64,000 nt of DNA from an uncultured Sphingomonas sp. (GTDB lineage Bacteria; Pseudomonadota; Alphaproteobacteria; Sphingomonadales; Sphingomonadaceae), in assembly GCF_913776855.1 (NCBI RefSeq), contig NZ_CAJYQD010000034.1:62001-126000 (forward strand), in the 5' to 3' direction. The notes beneath the pieces were generated by a model. It did not search any database. It had not been told where the DNA came from and worked only from the letters and a program-made list of their open reading frames with translations. Positions 1-8,560 of the stretch are shown here, piece by piece. How positions within the stretch are numbered: position 1 is the first letter of the stretch; every line of letters starts with the position of its first letter. A program made the translations under genes and the position numbers.

Positions 1-307
1 TATAACCATTGTCCGGGCCGAGTGTCGCCATGCCGGGTAATGCCGCGCGATCGAGCATCCCGACCCAGGCGACCGACGCGATGTCGGGCATCCGCTGGAC
101 GAATATCCGGTCGCGGGCATAGGCGCCGCCGGCTTCGGCGGTCATGAAATAGGGGCTGGTACCGCCGATCCAGTCGCCGCGCGGCAGGGCGGCGAGCATC
201 GCTTCCTCGGCGGCGAGGATCAGCGTGTCGCCGGCAGCCAGCATCGCGGATACCTCCGCCACGCTGTATAGCGATTGGCCCTCATGGTGCGGATTGGGGC
301 CCATCAT
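1..307 (-). CDS. Conserved hypothetical protein, 3' end cut off by the window edge
   Basis: The first ~102 residues of a minus-strand protein are visible; it runs off position 1. It opens with two Met codons (305-307 and 302-304). Its clearest stretch is 'LPRGDWIGGTSPYFM' near residues 41-55, followed by a glycine-rich turn and 'ARDRIFVQRMPD'. This resembles a family of uncharacterised bacterial proteins that I believe is catalogued as DUF6976, but I am not certain. No signal peptide or membrane segment is seen. The ATG at 305-307 shares bases with the TGA stop of the upstream gene (ATGA overlap), so the two are probably translated together and may act together. Function unknown. Confidence 0.7.
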   Translation of the reverse strand, partial: MMGPNPHHEGQSLYSVAEVSAMLAAGDTLILAAEEAMLAALPRGDWIGGTSPYFMTAEAGGAYARDRIFVQRMPDIASVAWVGMLDRAALPGMATLGPDNGY

Positions 308-549
308 CGTGCTGCTCCCTTGAAGATGGTTTCGAAATCGTCACGGGCGAAGCGGAAATTGTCGCGAAAGAAGCTGCGCAACTCTTCGATCAATGCCGGA
401 CGATCGGCATCGGACCGGTCATAGGCATGGGTAAGGCGGATCATCAGAATCCGCAGCGCAAGGCATTTGTACGTCGGACGGACCGCCCCCGACAACAGGC
501 CATGCCAGCGCACATCGTCGGAGGGCGGAATTTCGATAGTGACTGCCAT
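304..549 (-). CDS. Small hypothetical protein (81 aa), coupled to the gene downstream
   Basis: A short soluble protein beginning MAVTIEIPPSDD. It has a probable helical centre ('KCLALRILMIRLTHAYDR') and an aromatic, charged C-terminal part ('LRSFFRDNFRFARDDFETIFKG'). The frame stays open upstream to about 753, but the ATG at 547-549 is preferred because the codons before it look like non-coding shadow sequence. Its stop overlaps the start of the next gene by four bases. I do not recognise the family. Tight coupling with the truncated neighbour suggests a two-gene unit of unknown role. Confidence 0.6.
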   Translation of the reverse strand: MAVTIEIPPSDDVRWHGLLSGAVRPTYKCLALRILMIRLTHAYDRSDADRPALIEELRSFFRDNFRFARDDFETIFKGAAR

Positions 550-730
550 GCCGTTCGGTCCTTTCCCGCCCGAGCTATGCAGCGCGCACCTTAAAATCGC
601 GTTGCTATCCGCAGGCCTTCTCGGCCGGTGGCATGGCAGGATCGCTTCGTCGCCATGGGGCGTTACGGCGATTGCGTGGAGGTGTGGACATGATAGCCTC
701 CTGCCCGACATGCGCTGAACGGGAGACGAC

Positions 731-1264
731 ATGATGGTTGCCGCCGCTGCCACCCCCTATTCGGTCCTTGCCCTGTCCGACGGTATGCCGCCCCCTGCGC
801 TGCGCGAGGTCGTCGACCGGCTGTGCGCGACACTGTTGCCACTCGGCGCTGCGACCGATGGCGAACGCAACCTGCTGGGCGCGAAGATCGACCGGTTCGT
901 GGGAGAAACCGACCGGCAGGTGATCCTGCTGGCGCATGGCGCCGGATGCCGTGCGGCGGCGTGGTGGGCGCGGCTGTCGCCATCGCATTATGTGCAGCGG
1001 GTGGTGGGCGCGATCCTGGTCGATCCGGTGGTCGACGATGCCGGGTCCCGCTTCGCCTCGCCCGCGACGCTCCTGCCGTTCCGGTCGATGACGCTCGACA
1101 GCACCGGCCGGATCGAAGCGCTGGCCCGCGAATGGGGCAGCGAGGTGATGCCCGGCGACGGCGCGGTACGCGGCGGCGCGCTCCTGCGGCTGATCGACCG
1201 GATGAGCGGCGCGGTGGTCGCGCATGACGTACGGACGGCGGAGAAACTGGCGACGTTGCGGTAG
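731..1264 (+). CDS. RBBP9/YdeN-like alpha/beta-hydrolase fold protein lacking the catalytic serine
   Basis: A 177-residue protein whose central stretch 'VILLAHGAGCRAAAWWARL' sits where small RBBP9-type serine hydrolases have 'LVGHSLGC..A..W', followed by 'RVVGAILVDPV', which matches the family's 'RVAGALLVAP' strand. The nucleophile elbow normally reads G-x-S-x-G; here it reads H-G-A-G, so the serine is gone. The usual C-terminal 'GHIN' histidine motif is also not visible; the equivalent region reads 'MPGDGAVRGG'. Length is normal for the family (about 180-190). A GGGAG ribosome site lies about six bases before the first ATG. It is divergent from the two hypothetical genes at the left edge. 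It is either a non-enzymatic fold relative or a decayed enzyme; the reading frame is intact. Confidence 0.6.
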   Translation: MMVAAAATPYSVLALSDGMPPPALREVVDRLCATLLPLGAATDGERNLLGAKIDRFVGETDRQVILLAHGAGCRAAAWWARLSPSHYVQRVVGAILVDPVVDDAGSRFASPATLLPFRSMTLDSTGRIEALAREWGSEVMPGDGAVRGGALLRLIDRMSGAVVAHDVRTAEKLATLR

Positions 1265-1290
1265 GGGATTTTTCGCACGCTGCCCCACTC

Positions 1291-1405
1291 CCCACTCCGT
1301 TTGCTTCGAGCGAAGGTTCGAGCCTGTCGAGAACCGAAGTCGAGAAGGGGGTGCCGCAAACGACCGGTTCTCGACGAGGGCCTTGAAGCTGCTCGAACCG
1401 AACGG
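1291..1405. repeat. Intergenic inverted-repeat element, family C (copy 1)
   Basis: This fills most of the gap between the hydrolase-like gene and the Lrp gene. It starts with 'CTCCGTTTGCTTCGAGC', contains paired 'TCGAGAA' and 'TTCTCGA' blocks, and ends with 'GAAGCTGCTCGAACCGAACG'. A diverged copy with the same outer ends lies at 62902-63001. Its pairing suggests a long stem-loop between two converging transcripts. No protein is encoded. Confidence 0.65.
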
Positions 1406-1426
1406 CGGTGCAGGACTAGGGCCGCC

Positions 1427-1897
1427 CTACCCCCGTCGACGCGGCATCAGCGCGTTGCGCATCGCGAAACTGGAATTGATCCGCGTCACGCCGGGCAGGC
1501 GCGACAGGATGTCGGTATGCAGCGCTTCGTACGCTGCGGCCGATTCCACCGCGACGCGTAGCCAGTAATCGGACTGACCGGTCATCAGCCAGCATTCCTG
1601 GATCTCGGCGTGGCGGCGCACCGCGGCTTCGAAGCGGGAGAGATACTCCTCGGTCTGCCGCTCGAGCGTCACCTGCACGATCACGGTCGCGCCATGGTCG
1701 GCCGGATCGGCGCGGGTGACGACGGTGTAGCCGCGGATGACCCCGGCATCCTCCAGCAACCGCACCCGGCGCAGGCACGCGGACGGCGACAGACCGACCT
1801 CCGCCGCCAGCGCATTGTTCGGGCGGCGGGCGTCGAGCCGCAACAGGTTGAGCAGTTTGCGATCGATGGCGTCAAGATTCATCTTCGTTGCGTTCAT
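1427..1897 (-). CDS. Lrp/AsnC family transcriptional regulator, probably of the adjacent alanine genes
   Basis: A 156-residue regulator with an N-terminal AsnC-type helix-turn-helix ('LDAIDRKLLNLLRLDAR' to 'LSPSACLRRVRLLEDAGVIRGY', residues 8-60). A RAM-type ligand-binding and oligomerisation domain follows (about 70-145), including 'CWLMTGQSDYWLRVAV' where the family has the GxxDY motif. Starts at residue 1 or at Met6 are both possible. It is divergent from dadX-dadA across about 105 bp. Lrp-type activators controlling dad genes in response to alanine are well known, so the genes at 2003-4353 are the likely target; that link rests on position. Confidence 0.9.
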   Translation of the reverse strand: MNATKMNLDAIDRKLLNLLRLDARRPNNALAAEVGLSPSACLRRVRLLEDAGVIRGYTVVTRADPADHGATVIVQVTLERQTEEYLSRFEAAVRRHAEIQECWLMTGQSDYWLRVAVESAAAYEALHTDILSRLPGVTRINSSFAMRNALMPRRRG

Positions 1898-1909
1898 GCC
1901 GCATTTCGT

Positions 1910-1921
1910 TGCGTAATCGCA
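1910..1921. promoter_or_regulatory. Short inverted repeat in the lrp/dadX divergent gap
   Basis: TGCG-TAAT-CGCA sits just upstream of the regulator start, in an A+T-richer patch. Lrp proteins bind degenerate, AT-centred palindromes, so this is a possible half of an autoregulatory or dad operator. The match is short and could be chance. Confidence 0.3.
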
Positions 1922-2002
1922 TTAATATGGCAGGACGTTCGACACAATCGCAAAACCTGCGACAGATTCGGCGCTACGCTGGTAGCTGGAGAGACGGAAC
2001 CG

Positions 2003-3115
2003 ATGGCATTGCTGACGATCGACCTGAACGCACTGGTCGCCAATTACCGGACAATCGCGGCGACAGTCGCCCCGGCGCGGGCGGCCGGCGTGGTGAAGGC
2101 CGATGGCTATGGCCTGGGCGCGGCCGTGGTCGCCGATGCGCTGTACCGGGTGGGCTGCCGCGAATTCTTCGTCGCATTGACCGGGGAAGCAAACGCCTTG
2201 CGTCCTGCGCTGCCCGCCGATGCGCGGCTGTTCGTGCTGAACGGGATCGCGCCGGGCGAGGAAGCGGCGCTGGTCGCCGCCGATGCGGTGCCCGTACTCA
2301 ACTGTCCGGCGGACATCGCACGATGGAGCGCGGCGGCCCGGATCAGCGGCCGACGCCTGCCCGCCGCGGTGCAGATCGACAGCGGCATGTCGCGACTGGG
2401 CCTGAGCGCGGACGAGGTGGCGGGAATCGCCGCTGATCCGGGCCAGCTGGCGGACATCGACGTCGTGCTGGTGATGAGCCATCTGGCGTGCGGCGACATG
2501 GCGGATTCGGGTGCGAACGCGGCGCAGCGGGCGCGGTTCGAGCAACTTGCCGCGATGCTGCCGCCCGCGCCGCGATCGCTGGCCAATTCGGGGGGCGCGT
2601 TTCTGGGCGGCGGGTATCACGGCGATCTCGTGCGGCCGGGCATCGCGCTGTACGGCGGTGCGCCGCAGGAGGACCAGCCCAACCCGATGCAGCCGGTCGT
2701 CACGCTCGATGCGCGGATCGTGCAATGGCGCGACGTGCCGGCGGGGACCGGCGTCGGCTATGGGCTGACCTCGGTCGCAGCGCATGACCGGCGCATCGCG
2801 ACGCTGTCCTATGGCTATGCCGATGGCTGGCCGCGAATGCTCAGCAATCGGGGCGCGGCCTATGTCGCCGGCGTGCGCGCGCCGATCGCCGGACGGGTAT
2901 CGATGGACAGCATCTGCATCGACGTGACCGACGTACCGCTCGACCTGCTGATCGGGGCGGGCCATGCCGAACTGATCGGCCCGCACCAGACCATCGACCA
3001 GGTCGCGGCGGATGCCGGGACCATCGCCTATGAAATCCTGACCAGCCTGCGCCATCGCCATGCCCGGCGGATCGTGGCCTTGCACGAACAAGAGGACGCA
3101 ACATGCGGATCGTGA
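2003..3115 (+). CDS. dadX: Alanine racemase (catabolic DadX type)
   Basis: PLP-dependent racemase interconverting L- and D-alanine. The 370-residue protein has the family signature '[10 protein letters not shown]' with the PLP-binding lysine at residue 32, an N-terminal TIM barrel, and a C-terminal beta domain with 'GVGYG' (expected catalytic Tyr region) and '[13 protein letters not shown]'. The frame is open far upstream, but the ATG at 2003 is chosen because it begins the conserved '[15 protein letters not shown]' strand and follows GGAGAG at 1989-1994. The gene overlaps dadA by 13 bases, so the two are co-translated. With DadA it forms the route L-alanine to D-alanine to pyruvate and ammonia, which is why I call it DadX; it may also supply D-alanine for the cell wall if there is no second alr. 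Confidence 0.93.
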   Translation: MALLTIDLNALVANYRTIAATVAPARAAGVVKADGYGLGAAVVADALYRVGCREFFVALTGEANALRPALPADARLFVLNGIAPGEEAALVAADAVPVLNCPADIARWSAAARISGRRLPAAVQIDSGMSRLGLSADEVAGIAADPGQLADIDVVLVMSHLACGDMADSGANAAQRARFEQLAAMLPPAPRSLANSGGAFLGGGYHGDLVRPGIALYGGAPQEDQPNPMQPVVTLDARIVQWRDVPAGTGVGYGLTSVAAHDRRIATLSYGYADGWPRMLSNRGAAYVAGVRAPIAGRVSMDSICIDVTDVPLDLLIGAGHAELIGPHQTIDQVAADAGTIAYEILTSLRHRHARRIVALHEQEDATCGS

Positions 3116-4353
3116 TCCTGGGCGCGGGGGTGATCGGCGTCACCTCCGCATGGTATCTGGCACAGGCCGGGCATGAGGTGGTCGTGATCGACCGGCAGGC
3201 GGGGCCTGCGCTGGAGACCAGCTTCGCCAATGCGGGCGAGATTTCACCGGGCTATGCCTCTCCCTGGGCGGCGCCGGGCATCCCGGCAAAGGCGATGAAG
3301 TGGCTGTTCATGCAGCACGCGCCGCTGATCCTGCGGCCACAGTTCGACATGGCGATGCTGCGCTGGCTGGTCGCGATGCTCGGCAACTGCAACGCGCGCG
3401 ATTATGCGGTGAACAAGGGGCGGATGGTGCGCCTTGCCGAATATAGCCGCGACCAGCTGATCGAGCTGCGTCGCAGCACCGGCATCACCTATGACGAACG
3501 CATGCAGGGCACGTTGCAACTGTTCCGCGAGGAAAAGCAGCTGGCCGGCATCGACAAGGACATCGCGGTGCTGAAGGCCGATGGCGTCGCGTACGAAGTG
3601 CTGGACCGTGCCGGCTGCATCGCCGCCGAACCGGGGCTGGCGGGCAGCAACATGCCGCTGGCCGGCGGGCTGCGCCTGCCCGGCGATGAAACGGGCGACT
3701 GTTTTAAATTCACCAACCGGCTGGCCGAGATGGCGGCAGCGGCAGGGGTCGAATTCAACATGGGCACGACGATCCGCCGCCTGGTGCGACAGGGCGACCG
3801 GATCGCGGGCGTGGAAACCGACACCGGCATGGTGACCGGTGACTCCTATCTGGTGGCCATGGGCAGTTTTTCGCCCAGGCTGGTCGGGCCGCTGGGCCTC
3901 AAGCTGCCGGTCTATCCGGTCAAGGGCTATTCGATCACCGTGCCGATCGTCGATGAAGCCCGCGCGCCGGTGTCGACCCTGCTCGACGAAAGCTACAAGG
4001 TCGCGATCACCCGATTGGGCGATCGCATCCGCGTCGGTGGCATGGCGGAAATCTCGGGCTTCAACAACGCCCTGCCCGAGGCACGGCGCGCGACGCTGGA
4101 ATATTCGCTGGGCAGCCTGTTCCCCGGTGCGGGCGACACGTCGCGGGCCAGCTATTGGAGCGGCCTGCGTCCGATGACGCCCGACAGCACACCGGTCGTC
4201 GGCGCGACGAAATTCGGCAACCTGTTCCTGAACACCGGTCATGGCACACTGGGCTGGACGATGGCGTGCGGATCGGCGGCGGTGATTGCCGACCTGATGT
4301 CCGGACGGCGTGCGGCGATCGAAACGGCGGATCTGTCGATCGCGCGCTATTGA
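3103..4353 (+). CDS. dadA: D-amino acid dehydrogenase (D-alanine oxidising), FAD-dependent
   Basis: Membrane-associated flavoenzyme that oxidises D-alanine to pyruvate and ammonia and passes electrons to the respiratory chain. The 416-residue protein has the N-terminal dinucleotide-binding motif GAGVIG (residues 7-12), the DAO-family '[14 protein letters not shown]' segment, and the C-terminal '[14 protein letters not shown]...[17 protein letters not shown]' block, which contacts FAD. Length is close to the E. coli enzyme (432). Its start lies inside the end of dadX. Its stop overlaps by seven bases the stop of the convergent EAL gene, leaving no room for a terminator between them. Confidence 0.94.
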   Translation: MRIVILGAGVIGVTSAWYLAQAGHEVVVIDRQAGPALETSFANAGEISPGYASPWAAPGIPAKAMKWLFMQHAPLILRPQFDMAMLRWLVAMLGNCNARDYAVNKGRMVRLAEYSRDQLIELRRSTGITYDERMQGTLQLFREEKQLAGIDKDIAVLKADGVAYEVLDRAGCIAAEPGLAGSNMPLAGGLRLPGDETGDCFKFTNRLAEMAAAAGVEFNMGTTIRRLVRQGDRIAGVETDTGMVTGDSYLVAMGSFSPRLVGPLGLKLPVYPVKGYSITVPIVDEARAPVSTLLDESYKVAITRLGDRIRVGGMAEISGFNNALPEARRATLEYSLGSLFPGAGDTSRASYWSGLRPMTPDSTPVVGATKFGNLFLNTGHGTLGWTMACGSAAVIADLMSGRRAAIETADLSIARY

Positions 4354-6377
4354 ACTGCTGACCCCAGCAACGCCGTCAGCGCTGGCACCGTCAGCGGTTC
4401 GGCGCACAGGAACCCCTGGTACAGCTGGCACCCCTCGGTTGCCAGTGCGTCGCGTTGTTCGACCGTCTCCACGCCCTCCGCGATGATCGTCAGGTCGAGC
4501 GAGCGGGCCATGTCGATCACGCCACGCACCACCACCCGGTCGCGGTGCGATCCGACGATGTCCTGCGTCAGCCGCCGGTCGAGCTTCAGGTAATCCAGCG
4601 GCAGTGCCTTTAGATAGGCCAGGCTGGAATAGCCGGTCCCGAAATCGTCGATCGCCACGCGGCAACCGGCGGCGCGCAGCGTGGCCAGCAGGCCCGCCGC
4701 TTCGCCCAGTTCGACGATCAGCCCGCTTTCGGTAATCTCGACGGTCAGCCGGTCACGCGGAAAACCGCTGTCGGCGGCGGCGGCGAGCAGCGTTTCGGCA
4801 AAGTCGGGCTGCGCCACATCCTCCGCCGTCACGTTGATCGACAGACGCAGCCGCGACAGCGGCGCGCCCCAGCCCGCCGCGATGCGCATCGCCAGATGCT
4901 GGACATGCGCTGATAGCGTACCTGCCAGCCGGGCGTGCCCGGCGGCCGTGAACAACAACTCGGCACCCAGTTCGCCGCGATCGGGATGATCCCAGCGCGC
5001 CAGTGCCTCGACCCCGACGATCCGCCCGGCCAGCAGGTCGACCTGCGGCTGGAACCGTATGGTGATCTCATCCCGATCGATCGCGCGGCGGACTTCGCCG
5101 GCCAGACGTTCGGCGCTGTCCGCTGCCATCGGCCCCTGCGCCTCGTCCGATCGTGCGCCGGGCAGTTCGGTCTGTATGCGGCGGATGAAGTCGCCGCCCC
5201 CTTCGCCCGCCCTAGCCACGCCGCACGCCTGTCGCAATCCGAGCGACACCATCGCGCTACCCGCGACGAACGGCCGCGCCAGCGCCTGCTTCAGCGCCTC
5301 TTCCAGTCCCCCGTCATTGCCGTGCGGCAGCAGCACCGCGAACTCGGTCCCGCCCAGCCGCGCCAGCGCCGCGCGCGCGACGCCGGCGTCACGCACCGCC
5401 TGTTCGATCCTCCGTTCGACCGCGCGGAGCAGGGCGTCGCCGACCACCCGCCCCTGCTGTCGATTGATCGGGTCGATCCCGCCGACCGCCAGCACGCGGA
5501 TGCCGGGCCGCTCGCCCCCCTCGATCCGGCGGTCGAGCCAGCGTTCCGCCCCGGCATGGTCGCGCACCGACCCGAGCGCCTCACGCACCACCGCGCCGAT
5601 ATCGCCGACCCGTGCCAGCGGCTCGATCAACGCATGGAGCCGTCCGCTATGCGGATCGCGCGCGACATGCTGCACCACCCGCCCCAGCCCCGGCAGGTCA
5701 TGGGCAAAGGCGGTGGCCGGCAAATGTTCGGTCAACCGCCGGATCGCCGCGAGCGCAATCCGGCGACCGTCGGGACCCAGCGCCCGGAGCAGGCCGCGCG
5801 GATCGCTGGTTTCAGCAAAGCCCGTCGCTTCGGCCAGCGCCGGCGTCAGCTGCAGCGAACCGCGATCGGCATCGTGCCGCCACCCCAGCGGCGCCCCGGC
5901 ACCGGCGGTCGGATCATGCCAGCCGCCGCCCATCCGCACGACATGGCGCTCGGCCGATCGCACCGCCTGCAACAACACCTCGCCCGCGATCGGGCTGACC
6001 AGGAAATGGGTCGCGCCGGCATCGTGCAGCGCGGAGAGCCGGTCCACATCACCGCGCGACACCAGCACCAGCAACGCATCACCATGGCCGGCGATGCGCG
6101 ACAGTTCGGCGGTGGCAGCGATTCCTTCGTCGATCGCGCCGCGCGCATCGACGATCGCGATCGCGGTACCGCTGGCCGCGACGCGTTGCCGCAGGCCATC
6201 GGCACGGCGGGCGGCGACGACCCGCCACCCGGCGCGCGACAAGATCGCGGCAAGTTCGTCACGCTGTCGAAACGACAGCACGAACAGCGCGCGCTGCTGC
6301 GCCGCATCGTGGCCGGTCCATGCGGTCAATTCCCACCCATGGGCGCGGACTGTATGGCGACATTGGGGCGGCGGCAA
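4347..6377 (-). CDS. c-di-GMP phosphodiesterase: receiver-like region, degenerate GGDEF, intact EAL
   Basis: A 676-residue cytoplasmic signalling protein. Residues 30-140 resemble a receiver domain without a clear phospho-acceptor. A GGDEF-like domain (about 270-400) reads GGTEF at 342-346, so the metal-binding Asp is lost and cyclase activity is unlikely. The EAL domain (about 430-676) looks active: E457-A458-L459, 'SINVTAED', 'VEITES', '[10 protein letters not shown]', 'AEGVET' and 'YQGF' are all present. It should hydrolyse c-di-GMP, with the GGDEF relic possibly sensing GTP. The frame has no early ATG; the first start is TTG at 6377 and another TTG lies at 6329, so the exact start is open. 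It is divergent from moaA and convergent with dadA. Confidence 0.9.
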   Translation of the reverse strand: MPPPQCRHTVRAHGWELTAWTGHDAAQQRALFVLSFRQRDELAAILSRAGWRVVAARRADGLRQRVAASGTAIAIVDARGAIDEGIAATAELSRIAGHGDALLVLVSRGDVDRLSALHDAGATHFLVSPIAGEVLLQAVRSAERHVVRMGGGWHDPTAGAGAPLGWRHDADRGSLQLTPALAEATGFAETSDPRGLLRALGPDGRRIALAAIRRLTEHLPATAFAHDLPGLGRVVQHVARDPHSGRLHALIEPLARVGDIGAVVREALGSVRDHAGAERWLDRRIEGGERPGIRVLAVGGIDPINRQQGRVVGDALLRAVERRIEQAVRDAGVARAALARLGGTEFAVLLPHGNDGGLEEALKQALARPFVAGSAMVSLGLRQACGVARAGEGGGDFIRRIQTELPGARSDEAQGPMAADSAERLAGEVRRAIDRDEITIRFQPQVDLLAGRIVGVEALARWDHPDRGELGAELLFTAAGHARLAGTLSAHVQHLAMRIAAGWGAPLSRLRLSINVTAEDVAQPDFAETLLAAAADSGFPRDRLTVEITESGLIVELGEAAGLLATLRAAGCRVAIDDFGTGYSSLAYLKALPLDYLKLDRRLTQDIVGSHRDRVVVRGVIDMARSLDLTIIAEGVETVEQRDALATEGCQLYQGFLCAEPLTVPALTALLGSAVQ

Positions 6378-6422
6378 TGGACACCTTGTATGGTTCGCAC
6401 CGGCACCTTAGCTTGGCCGACA

Positions 6423-7421
6423 ATGTCCTGCGCCCCTTCCCTGATCGACGCGCATGGCCGCACCATCCGCTATCTCCGCATCTCCGTGACCGACCGGTGC
6501 GACCTGCGCTGTCGCTATTGCATGGCGGAGGCGATGACCTTCCTGCCACGCGCCAAGGTGCTGAGCCTGGAGGAGATCGCGCTGATCGCCGAACGCTTCG
6601 TGGCGCGGGGCATCGACAAGATCCGGTTGTCGGGTGGCGAACCGCTGGTCCGGCGCGGCGTTACCGAACTGTGCCAGCGACTGGGCCGGATGGTCGGGAA
6701 CGGCCTGTCCGAACTGACGATGACGACCAACGCCACCCGGCTGCGCGAACATGCGCCCGCACTGGCCGATGCCGGTATCCGGCGGATCAATGTCAGTCTC
6801 GACAGCCTCGATCCGCAAATATTCCGCTATGTCACGCGCCAAGGCGATGTGGCGCAGGTGCTGGACGGCATCGCCGCGGCGCGCGACGCGGGGCTGGCGA
6901 TCAAGATCAACATGGTGGTGCTGAAGGGCCTGAACGAGGATCATGTCGGCGACATGCTCGACTGGTGCGGGCGCGAGGGGTATGACCTGTCGCTGATCGA
7001 AACCATGCCGCTGGGCGCAATCGACGAGGACCGCACCGACCGGTTCGTACCGCTGACCCGCGTGTTCGATACCCTGTCCGGCCGGTTCACCCTCACCCGC
7101 GACAACCACCAGACCGGCGGGCCGGCGCGCTATTGGCGAGTGGGGGAGCATGGCAACCGGCTCGGCCTCATTTCCCCGCTCACCGCCAATTTCTGCGCCG
7201 GGTGCAACCGGGTACGGCTGACGACCGAGGGCAAGCTGTACCTGTGCCTTGGCCATGACGATCATGTCGATCTGAAGGACGCGCTGCGCGAGGGCGGGAT
7301 CGCGGCCGTCGATGCCGCGCTGGACGCCGCCCTGCCGCGCAAGCCCGCGGCGCATGACTTCCGCATCGAAACCGGGGCGGCGCCTGCCGTCGCCCGCCAT
7401 ATGAGCGTAACCGGCGGATGA
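6423..7421 (+). CDS. moaA: GTP 3',8-cyclase (molybdenum cofactor biosynthesis protein A)
   Basis: Radical SAM enzyme that carries out the first step of molybdopterin synthesis from GTP. The 332-residue protein has the SAM-cluster motif CxxxCxxC at C26, C30 and C33 and the second [4Fe-4S] motif C-x2-C-x13-C in 'FCAGCNRVRLTTEGKLYLC'. It ends in Gly-Gly, which in MoaA/MOCS1A is needed for catalysis. The frame is open far upstream, but the conserved N-terminus 'LIDAHGRTIRYLRISVTDRC' fixes the ATG at 6423. Its TGA shares bases with the nadK ATG (ATGA). No other mo genes are in the window. Confidence 0.96.
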   Translation: MSCAPSLIDAHGRTIRYLRISVTDRCDLRCRYCMAEAMTFLPRAKVLSLEEIALIAERFVARGIDKIRLSGGEPLVRRGVTELCQRLGRMVGNGLSELTMTTNATRLREHAPALADAGIRRINVSLDSLDPQIFRYVTRQGDVAQVLDGIAAARDAGLAIKINMVVLKGLNEDHVGDMLDWCGREGYDLSLIETMPLGAIDEDRTDRFVPLTRVFDTLSGRFTLTRDNHQTGGPARYWRVGEHGNRLGLISPLTANFCAGCNRVRLTTEGKLYLCLGHDDHVDLKDALREGGIAAVDAALDAALPRKPAAHDFRIETGAAPAVARHMSVTGG

Positions 7422-8188
7422 CGACGCGATTGGCCCTGCTGGCCTCCCCCACCGCCCCCGCGCGCGCAGCGGAGGAGACGCTGCGCGCCCGCTACGACTG
7501 GGTAGGCGTCGAGGATGCCGACCTGATCGTCGCGCTGGGGGGCGACGGGTTCCTGTTGCAGGTGCTGCACATGCTGCTGGAACGGCGCAACACGGTGCCC
7601 GTATTTGGCATGAACCTCGGCACGGTCGGGTTCCTGATGAACGAATGGCGCATGGACGAACTGGACCGGCGGCTAGGCCGGGCCAAGCCGTTCCGCGTGT
7701 CGCCCCTCACCATGACCGCCACGACGATGGACGGCGAACAGCGCGTGTTGCCCGCGATCAACGAAGTGTCGCTGCTGCGCGAGACCCGCCAGACCGCCAA
7801 GCTGGAGGTATCGGTCAACGATCGCGTCGTGATGCCCGAGCTGGTGTGCGACGGCATCCTGGCCGCGACGCCGGCCGGATCGACCGCCTACAACCTGTCG
7901 GCCAACGGCCCGATCCTGCCGATGGGATCGGGGATGCTGGCGCTGACCCCGATCAGCCCGTTCCGCCCGCGTCGCTGGCGCGGCGCCATCCTGCCGGACA
8001 AGGCGCGCATTACGCTTCGCGTGCTGGAGCCGGACAAGCGCCCGGTATCGGCCGTCGCCGACCAACGCGAAGTGCGCGACGTCGCTCGGGTCGATGTCGC
8101 GGTCGACCGGGTGCGCGACCTGACGCTGCTGTTCGACCCGGAACATGCGCTCGACGACCGGATCACGATGGAGCAGTTCGCGGGCTGA
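7418..8188 (+). CDS. nadK: NAD kinase
   Basis: Phosphorylates NAD+ to NADP+. The 256-residue protein has the GGDG motif at residues 41-44, 'NLGTVGFLMN', 'INEVSLLRE' and the glycine-rich 'DGILAATPAGSTAYNLSANGPI' segment that binds NAD and metal. It lacks the long N-terminal extension of some NadK proteins, as is usual in Alphaproteobacteria. It is translationally coupled to moaA (ATGA) and is followed after about 70 bp by the tRNA gene. Confidence 0.96.
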   Translation: MTTRLALLASPTAPARAAEETLRARYDWVGVEDADLIVALGGDGFLLQVLHMLLERRNTVPVFGMNLGTVGFLMNEWRMDELDRRLGRAKPFRVSPLTMTATTMDGEQRVLPAINEVSLLRETRQTAKLEVSVNDRVVMPELVCDGILAATPAGSTAYNLSANGPILPMGSGMLALTPISPFRPRRWRGAILPDKARITLRVLEPDKRPVSAVADQREVRDVARVDVAVDRVRDLTLLFDPEHALDDRITMEQFAG

Positions 8189-8211
8189 TACCGAAAAAGT
8201 GAAATTAGGTG

Positions 8212-8239
8212 TTGCAAGGCCCGAATCCGCTGTTAAAGA
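8212..8239 (+). promoter_or_regulatory. Probable promoter of tRNA-Asn
   Basis: TTGCAA at 8212-8217 and TAAAGA at 8234-8239 are separated by 16 bases and sit about 18 bases before the mature tRNA end. The spacing fits a sigma-70 type promoter with a short leader. The -10 match is imperfect. Confidence 0.4.
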
Positions 8240-8256
8240 CGCGGCCTCGCAGTTGT

Positions 8257-8331
8257 TCCCTGATAGCTCAGCGGTAGAGCTCTCGACTGTTAATCGAGCG
8301 GCCGTAGGTTCGAATCCTACTCAGGGAGCCA
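8257..8331 (+). tRNA. tRNA-Asn (GTT anticodon)
   Basis: A full cloverleaf can be drawn. The acceptor stem pairs TCCCTGA (8257-8263) with TCAGGGA (8321-8327); the D-arm contains AGCTCAGCGGTAGAGC; the anticodon stem CTCGA/TCGAG surrounds CTGTTAA with anticodon GTT at 8289-8291; and the T-arm carries GTTCGAATC. A discriminator G and an encoded CCA (8329-8331) complete it. Confidence 0.97.
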
Positions 8332-8560
8332 GCGACACCCCGGCACGACCGGGCGGACAAGGCGGGGCTTATGCTCCGCCTTTGGTCGTTTTGGACTATG
8401 GCGCTGGTGCATCCTGGTAATCCAGTGTTCAGCAACGGCTAATCTCGCGTACGGCACGTTCCATCGGCCCACGTCCACGGACCCGAACCCCCGGCGGATC
8501 GTTCTTGTCGCAATGGAACATCGCCATGGGTCGGTAGCCATGGCGGCATTGGAGAAACTG

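Noticed and set aside
4347..6377. Diguanylate cyclase activity for the GGDEF/EAL protein
   Set aside because: The signature reads GGTEF, which lacks the metal-binding aspartate.
4935..6422. Long N-terminal extension of moaA, and a 450-codon frame beside it
   Set aside because: Both lie opposite the EAL gene and have shadow composition; MoaA homologues start at the ATG at 6423.
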